10,931 nucleotides of DNA. Source: Eubacterium sp. (GTDB lineage Bacteria > Bacillota_A > Clostridia > Lachnospirales > Lachnospiraceae). A program made the position numbers and the translations under genes. The notes under the pieces were generated by a model. It was not told where the DNA came from. It ran no database searches and saw only the letters and a list, made by a program, of their open reading frames with translations. The stretch spans positions 1 through 10,931 of the forward strand of contig JAMPGN010000151.1 in the NCBI GenBank assembly GCA_023663915.1, in the 5' to 3' direction. Of this stretch, positions 6,798-10,931 are shown piece after piece; the stretch's first letter is position 1, and each line of letters opens with the position of its first letter.

Positions 6798-7091
6798 CTA
6801 TTCAAACGTCCTCGGCACCATAAACATGCCGTCCTTCTGTTCCGGCGCATTCGCCAACAACTCTTCCCTTGTGTCACTGTTTGTCACAACATCTTCACGG
6901 AATACATTCTGTACCGGGAACACATGGGACATCGGTTCTACGCCGTCAGTATCCAGTTCGCCTAACTTGTCGATGTAGTCAAGCATTCTGCCCATATCCG
7001 ACTTCGCCTGTTCCTTCTCCTCATCGGACAATTCCAGTTTTGCCAGAATGCCTACATATTCGATCGTCTCATCGCTGATGATATTTGCCAT
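6798..7091 (-). CDS. gatC: Aspartyl/glutamyl-tRNA(Asn/Gln) amidotransferase subunit C
   Basis: The small scaffold subunit that wraps around GatA and stabilises the GatA-GatB contact. The 97 residues match the family length and pattern: an N-terminal helix with [14 protein letters not shown], then [21 protein letters not shown] (about 36-56), the conserved NVFRED (62-67), and a C-terminal tail ending VPRTFE. The start lies 14 nt after the aspS stop, with AGGGG at the stop codon acting as ribosome site. Its stop (6798-6800) lies only 2 bp from the end of the palindromic element, so the insertion is as close as possible without changing the protein. Confidence 0.96.
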   Translation of the reverse strand: MANIISDETIEYVGILAKLELSDEEKEQAKSDMGRMLDYIDKLGELDTDGVEPMSHVFPVQNVFREDVVTNSDTREELLANAPEQKDGMFMVPRTFE

Positions 7092-7105
7092 TCTCTCAAT
7101 CCCCT

Positions 7106-8857
7106 CTATTGCCTGATTTTAATATGCACTTCCCGAAGTTGCTGTTCCGTCACGTCGTTTGGCGCACCGCACATGAAATCCTGCGCGGTTCCGCTCATCG
7201 GGAAGGCAATGACCTCCCTGATATTCTCTTCATTTCTAAGCAGCATAATCATACGGTCTATACCCGGCGCCATCCCCGCATGCGGCGGCGCACCAAACTG
7301 GAATGCATTGTAGAGCGCGCCGAATTTACTTTTCAGAGTTTCCTCATCATAACCTGCGATCTCGAACGCCTTGACCATAATCTCCATATCGTGGTTACGG
7401 ACTGCGCCGGAAGATAATTCCACGCCGTTACATACGATGTCGTACTGGTAAGCAAGAATCTCCAGCGGGTTCTTCGTGTTCAGTGCTTCTAAACCACCCT
7501 GCGGCATGGAAAAAGGATTGTGAGTAAAGCCAATCTGCTTCGTGTCCGAATCAAGTTCAAACATCGGAAAATCATTGACGTAACAGAAACGGTACGCATT
7601 TTTCTCAAGGAGATCAAGTTTCTGCCCTAATTCCGTGCGAATCTGCCCCGCGTAGTATGCCGCCCGCTCCTCTTTGTCCGCGATAAAAAATATCGTATCG
7701 CCCACAGTCAGTCCGGCAAGTTCTGCCAATTCGCCCTTTTTTTCTTCCGGAATAAATTTGTCGATCGGTCCCTTGTAACTCATGTCCTGTACCACTTCCA
7801 GGTAGCCGAGTCCGCCCATACCCATATCGGTAGCAAATTTCAGTAATTTTTCATGAAATCCCTTGGACATTTCCGCGTGTACTTTGATCGCACGAACTGT
7901 CCTCCCATGGAAGGGTTTAAAAGTACATGCTTGAAAAAACTCTGTCAGATCAAGGATACGAAGCGGATTCCTAAGATCCGGTTTGTCCGTGCCAAATTCC
8001 AGCATTGCCTGCTTGTAACTAATGATCGGGTAAGGGGCCTTGGTGACAGCATAGCCCTCTGGCGCAAACTTTTCAAAAGTCGCTGAAAGCACTTCCTCCC
8101 CTACGCAGAACACATCTTCCTGCGTTGCGAAACTCATCTCGAAATCCAACTGATAGAACTCGCCCGGCGAGCGGTCCGCCCTTGCATCCTCATCCCGAAA
8201 ACAGGGCGCGATCTGAAAATATTTATCAAAACCGGATACCATCAAAAGCTGTTTGTACTGCTGCGGAGCCTGTGGTAGCGCATAAAATTTGCCTTTATAT
8301 TTTCTGGACGGAACGATATAATCCCTCGCGCCCTCCGGTGAAGACGCGCACAAGATTGGCGTCTGTATCTCCAAAAATCCCATCTCTGTCATTTTCTCAC
8401 GCAAATAAGCGATCACCTTAGAACGGAAAATGATATTATCTTTCACCTTCTGGTTGCGCAAATCAAGATATCGATATTTCAAACGAACGTCTTCCCTCGT
8501 CTCCTTCGATGTCATAATCTCAAAGGGAAGCTGTTTATAAACCTTACCTAACACATCGACCTTGTGTGCCTCTAACTCAATTGTCCCGGTCGGGATTCTC
8601 GGATTATAAGTCTCCTCGTCCCTATGCTCGATTAACCCTTCAATGGATACACTCATCTCTCTGGAAAGCCCGTCGAGCAGAGTCGTGTCACGCAAAACGA
8701 CCTGCAATACGCCATACATGTCTCTTAAGTCCACAAAGGATACGCCACCGTGATCTCTGATATTCTCGATCCAGCCTGCCACGCGTATCTCTTTGCCGAT
8801 ATCGTCTTCACTGACCTGTTGTAAAGTTACGTCTCTGTAGATGTTTTTGATTGTCAT
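7106..8857 (-). CDS. aspS: Aspartyl-tRNA synthetase (bacterial type, probably non-discriminating)
   Basis: A class II synthetase that charges tRNA(Asp) and, when non-discriminating, mischarges tRNA(Asn) for amidation by GatCAB. Its 583 residues match the bacterial type. Order: OB-fold anticodon-binding domain (1-105), motif 1 (about 158-168, [10 protein letters not shown]), motif 2 (about 216-238, [19 protein letters not shown]), a bacterial GAD insertion (about 300-420), and motif 3 GMAPGIDR (528-535) with R535. H36 in RDHGG matches the residue I recall for non-discriminating enzymes (E. coli has Leu). The second such position (82) is Glu, neither Gly nor Lys, so the specificity call is tentative. 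The start has AGGA very close before the ATG. It is the first gene of the operon, under a T-box. Confidence 0.97.
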   Translation of the reverse strand: MTIKNIYRDVTLQQVSEDDIGKEIRVAGWIENIRDHGGVSFVDLRDMYGVLQVVLRDTTLLDGLSREMSVSIEGLIEHRDEETYNPRIPTGTIELEAHKVDVLGKVYKQLPFEIMTSKETREDVRLKYRYLDLRNQKVKDNIIFRSKVIAYLREKMTEMGFLEIQTPILCASSPEGARDYIVPSRKYKGKFYALPQAPQQYKQLLMVSGFDKYFQIAPCFRDEDARADRSPGEFYQLDFEMSFATQEDVFCVGEEVLSATFEKFAPEGYAVTKAPYPIISYKQAMLEFGTDKPDLRNPLRILDLTEFFQACTFKPFHGRTVRAIKVHAEMSKGFHEKLLKFATDMGMGGLGYLEVVQDMSYKGPIDKFIPEEKKGELAELAGLTVGDTIFFIADKEERAAYYAGQIRTELGQKLDLLEKNAYRFCYVNDFPMFELDSDTKQIGFTHNPFSMPQGGLEALNTKNPLEILAYQYDIVCNGVELSSGAVRNHDMEIMVKAFEIAGYDEETLKSKFGALYNAFQFGAPPHAGMAPGIDRMIMLLRNEENIREVIAFPMSGTAQDFMCGAPNDVTEQQLREVHIKIRQ

Positions 8858-8892
8858 TTTTCCTCATTTCTGCGCTGCTCTCTGCGAATAAT

Positions 8893-8929
8893 CGAGTTTG
8901 TGGCAAGCAGCGCGCAGACACAAATCTCG
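8893..8929. repeat. Hairpin in the aspS leader, possible diverged CGAG-type unit
   Basis: CGAGTTTGTG (8893-8902) pairs with CACAAATCTCG (8919-8929) with one bulge, the same outer arms and same bulge position as the CGAGTTTG/AATCTCG units elsewhere, but with a longer GC-rich interior. It lies between the T-box terminator and the aspS start. In the mRNA an alternative 8-bp stem (8906-8913 with 8872-8879) would end just upstream of the ribosome site. Any role is unproven. Confidence 0.4.
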
Positions 8930-8971
8930 TGATTGAAAATTTTAATTTTCCCATGTGGTGTTCCGAAACAC

Positions 8972-9006
8972 AAAGAAAATCCCGGAACACATCGCTGCAT
9001 TCCGGG
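8972..9006 (-). terminator. Intrinsic terminator of the T-box leader
   Basis: On the minus strand CCCGGAA (9006-9000), a 12-nt loop and TTCCGGG (8987-8981) form a 7-bp stem followed directly by ATTTTCTTT. The 5' arm shares CCC with the antiterminator partner of GGG at the T-box, so the two structures exclude each other. Confidence 0.85.
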
Positions 9007-9246
9007 ACGGATAGTTGTAATTATCCGCGGTACCACCCGCATTGATAAGCCGCCATCTCATACAAGATGTTCCTTCGCCTTACCCTCTCTTAACACTTAA
9101 CGCGTGTAACGTATTATCCTAGCGCACATGTACGGTTCAGATAATCTGCTCCGGAGTGTTCCCATTCCCGCCTTTCACGAACGACGCTCTCAGTCGGTGA
9201 CGCCGTATTCCTGTCGTTTCCAACAAGGTGAGTCTCCTTCACTGCA
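8972..9246 (-). ncRNA. T-box riboswitch leader of aspS-gatCAB, Asn-type specifier
   Basis: The hallmark T-box GGGTGGTACCGCGG lies at 9038-9025 on the minus strand. Its UGGU bulge would pair with the tRNA acceptor end. Stem I starts with GGAG (about 9236-9233) and closes with CUCC of GGGAACACUCCGGAG, so the specifier loop holds AAC (Asn) followed by the expected purine A. Stem II (AUUAUC...GAUAAU) and a stem III candidate (CAUCU...AGAUG) follow. Uncharged tRNA(Asn) should stabilise the antiterminator and allow read-through into aspS-gatCAB. The specifier is read by position and pattern, not by structure modelling; GAAC also contains an overlapping Glu codon. Confidence 0.88.
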
Positions 9247-9265
9247 TTTCTAAATATATATTCTG

Positions 9266-9294
9266 TATATATCATAAAAAAAATCAAAAAACAA
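9266..9294 (-). promoter_or_regulatory. Candidate promoter of the aspS-gatCAB operon
   Basis: Reading the minus strand, TTGTTT (9294-9289) is 17 bp from TATATA (9271-9266). The start would be about 9259, a few bases before T-box stem I. The area is very AT-rich and other hexamer pairs are possible. Confidence 0.35.
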
Positions 9295-9347
9295 CCTTTG
9301 TATGAAAAAAAATACATTCTCTCCGTGATACGGTTTTGTTGTGATCA

Positions 9348-9809
9348 TCAATCGGTACTTGCACTATACCGATTTCGCCACTGTGTAACCTGCTGTTTCG
9401 CGTCTTCGTATTCTTCTATGGATGTTCCGAGTCCTTCGCAGGCTTTTTGTAGATCAAGGTTAAAATTTTTCATTGCCGACTCGACGTTTCTGATTAAAAT
9501 CTCATAACCTTGTATCTTGCCTTCTTCCAATGCTAATTCTTTGCCTCTTTCTATACCAATCTCAAGAATATTCATCCTCACAGCCTCCCATTCTTCTGAT
9601 TGCCTGACTTCTCCTACGATCCTGTCTAAATCCAGTATCCGTTTATCCTTCACGACAACACCTGCATTATCCAATGTGGTGTGCTTCATATACTGCAACA
9701 GACTGATTAACTCCGCCCTGCCGTTCTTACTCGTCATATTTAAAAATATCTTGCTTATTGTAAGCAAGGAGTTCCCGCAGAGATCACTCTGCATCGATAT
9801 GGACTTCAC
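9348..9809 (-). pseudogene. Truncated Rpn/PD-(D/E)XK-type nuclease-transposase remnant
   Basis: The 153-residue frame resembles the C-terminal half of Rpn-family (recombination-promoting nuclease, transposase_31-like) proteins, which normally have about 270-320 residues. Seen here: a KIFLN strand (about 20-24), ELISLLQYMKHTTLDN (about 33-48), a SEEWEAVRMNILEIGIERG segment, a Glu/Lys-rich tail, and a terminal helix LDLQKACEGLGTSIEEYEDA. The N-terminal catalytic domain is missing. Reading upstream in the same frame meets a stop (TAA) 4 codons before the first possible start, and no nuclease motifs appear. The frame opens with GTG at 9809 preceded by AAGGG, so a short protein could still be made. 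It sits alone between the T-box operon and azlCD. The family call is from memory of typical sequences. Confidence 0.6.
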
Positions 9810-10028
9810 GCAAGGCCCTTATTGTCCCATACACTCTAATAAGTCCGGAGCTACAGCGTTAGCCCAATAAGATACGATTGAATCTTAGAATTGTTCTTTG
9901 CTTGAGAAGATTATAGCACATTCTGTTTTTCATGACAACTATAAACTGAATTGTAATTATATTCTATTTCTAGCCTAATTCTTGTAAAACACAAATACCC
10001 TCTTATCGTTCATTACTTTCTTCTTTTC
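9810..10028. other. Intergenic stretch upstream of the remnant, downstream of azlD
   Basis: These 219 bp are AT-rich and hold no gene I can support. I see no strong stem with U-tract after azlD. A short continuation of the remnant's frame (YWANAVAPDLLECMGQ, then a stop) is present but not recognisable as nuclease-domain sequence. Confidence 0.4.
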
Positions 10029-10361
10029 TTAAAACACAAACTGCACCAGCAGCATATAGCAGATCGTCCCACCCGCAATCGAGAGAAGCATCTGCCTTTT
10101 CCAAAGATGCAGCCCGATAACTACCGCTATGCTGATCAGTTCCGGTATCCCGTGGCTTCCCGCAAATAAGCTGACATTTTTCAAGCAATAAACCACAAGC
10201 AGTCCGAACACAGCAGAAGGAAGAACTTTTCCGAGATATTGTATGTATTTCGGCGTAGGTTTCCCTGCCGGAAAAACCAGAAACGGAACAAACCGCGTCA
10301 GCATTGTCCCCAATATTACCATGGCAATCGTAATGATCTGTTGTGTAAATGTCATCGTCAT
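10029..10361 (-). CDS. azlD: AzlD-type small subunit of a branched-chain amino acid exporter
   Basis: A 110-residue, very hydrophobic protein that pairs with AzlC in the inner membrane; AzlCD/BrnFE systems export branched-chain amino acids and analogues such as azaleucine. About four membrane segments are visible (8-28, 44-64, 70-86, 90-108). The early [16 protein letters not shown] segment is the typical AzlD signature, with Arg before PF. The start has GGGAGGT at 8 nt, lying within the azlC end. Only three bases separate the azlC stop from this ATG, so the two are translationally coupled. Substrate specificity is inferred from the family. Confidence 0.88.
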   Translation of the reverse strand: MTMTFTQQIITIAMVILGTMLTRFVPFLVFPAGKPTPKYIQYLGKVLPSAVFGLLVVYCLKNVSLFAGSHGIPELISIAVVIGLHLWKRQMLLSIAGGTICYMLLVQFVF

Positions 10362-10364
10362 TTG

Positions 10365-10931
10365 CTATACCTCCCGAAGCGGTTTCTGAAGCAGCGTCAG
10401 CATTCCAAGAATACCGATCATCGCCGGAATAATAAAATTCTCCGAACCAAACGCAATCAGACATAACAGAGAAATTCCGATCCCAACCAGCGCGCTTACA
10501 TGGTTCTTTTCCTTCAACCACTGTTCCATAAAGATTACGACAAACATCGCCGTCATGACAAAATCCAGCCCTTCCGTATTAAAATGGATCAGTGAACCGC
10601 AGATGCCGCCCAGCGTCGCGCCGAAAAACCAATAACAGTGATTCAGCAGCGTAACGAAAAACATGAACCATCCCCGATCGACCCCTTCCGGAATGTCCGC
10701 CGTATAATTGATGGAAAAACTCTCGTCACACATTCCAAAAATCAGATAAATGTCCTTCCAGCCGTTCCCCCGATACTTGTCCAGCATCGATATCCCGTAA
10801 AACAGATGCCGGGCATTGATCATGAGCGTCATCGTAAACGCTTGTAATGGATTAAAAGCCCCCAAAAGCATGTTGACTGTCACGAACTCCACGGAACCTG
10901 CAAAAATCGTCAGGCTCATAAGCATCGGATA
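10365..10931 (-). CDS. azlC: AzlC-type large permease subunit (5' end outside the window)
   Basis: The frame is open to the window edge (…YP-MLMSLTIFAGSVEFV), and 188 codons are visible. Full AzlC proteins have about 230-240 residues, so about 45-50 N-terminal residues are missing. The family core is seen: SLTIFAGSVEFV, the NARHLFYGISML motif, FGMCDESFS, and the later hydrophobic helices. It forms the main membrane channel with AzlD. The Met at 10925 is internal and should not be taken as the true start. It is the upstream gene of the azlCD pair. Confidence 0.9.
   Translation of the reverse strand, partial: YPMLMSLTIFAGSVEFVTVNMLLGAFNPLQAFTMTLMINARHLFYGISMLDKYRGNGWKDIYLIFGMCDESFSINYTADIPEGVDRGWFMFFVTLLNHCYWFFGATLGGICGSLIHFNTEGLDFVMTAMFVVIFMEQWLKEKNHVSALVGIGISLLCLIAFGSENFIIPAMIGILGMLTLLQKPLREV

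Noticed and set aside
6449..6803. TATTC on both sides of the element as a firm target-site duplication
   Set aside because: The right copy is 3 bp away from the terminal repeat, and five AT-rich bases can match by chance; kept only as a weak hint.
6628..6978. 116-codon plus-strand frame running out of the element into gatC
   Set aside because: It crosses non-coding repeat DNA and the antisense of gatC; no family resemblance or ribosome site was seen.
8808..8990. Small minus-strand frame overlapping the aspS start (possible leader peptide)
   Set aside because: It overlaps the aspS start out of frame, passes through hairpins, and has no visible ribosome site; T-box control already explains the leader.
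10003..10521. 172-codon minus-strand reading frame across azlC/azlD
   Set aside because: It is a different frame of the clearly recognisable azlC and azlD genes and lacks plausible protein composition.

Overview
The window looks like a chromosomal segment of a low-to-mid-GC Firmicute, most likely a gut-type Lachnospiraceae (Clostridia). The reasons are a T-box-controlled aspS-gatCAB operon, an Rpn/PD-(D/E)XK-type remnant of a kind abundant in that family, AzlCD, and small 'CGAG...CTCG' palindromic repeats between genes. This assignment rests on gene content and style only; no 16S or other marker is present.

Layout. Bases 1-376 hold the end of a repeat element (1-80), two tandem 46-bp hairpin units (134-225), then an AT-rich promoter region with four 11-bp direct repeats and an extended -10 box. 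Next come three plus-strand genes: an OmpR-family response regulator (377-1066), its membrane histidine kinase (1182-2474), and a single-pass membrane protein of unknown function (2590-3444) with its own good promoter. The rest of the window is transcribed from the minus strand. It contains the operon aspS (8857-7106), gatC (7091-6798), gatA (6418-4862), gatB (4869-3436), read through a T-box riboswitch leader (about 9246-8972). Upstream of that lie a truncated Rpn-type nuclease/transposase remnant (9809-9348) and azlC-azlD (10931-10029; azlC runs off the window).

How the genes work together. AspRS and GatCAB together form the indirect route to Asn-tRNA(Asn), and GatCAB can also make Gln-tRNA(Gln). 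The T-box specifier appears to be AAC (Asn), so the operon is probably induced when uncharged tRNA(Asn) accumulates. The response regulator and kinase form a two-component system whose signal and targets cannot be read here; the 11-bp repeats suggest autoregulation.

Most unusual features. (1) A 342-bp imperfect palindrome with 21-bp terminal inverted repeats sits between gatC and gatA, in an otherwise tightly packed operon. A second copy of its right end lies at the window start, so it is a dispersed MITE-like element. (2) A smaller hairpin unit occurs in tandem near the window start, again nested inside that element, and perhaps once more in the aspS leader. (3) A specifier region that also contains an overlapping Glu codon (GAAC). 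(4) Four helically phased repeats upstream of the response regulator. I found no CRISPR array, tRNA or rRNA gene, prophage module, or clearly new multi-gene system.
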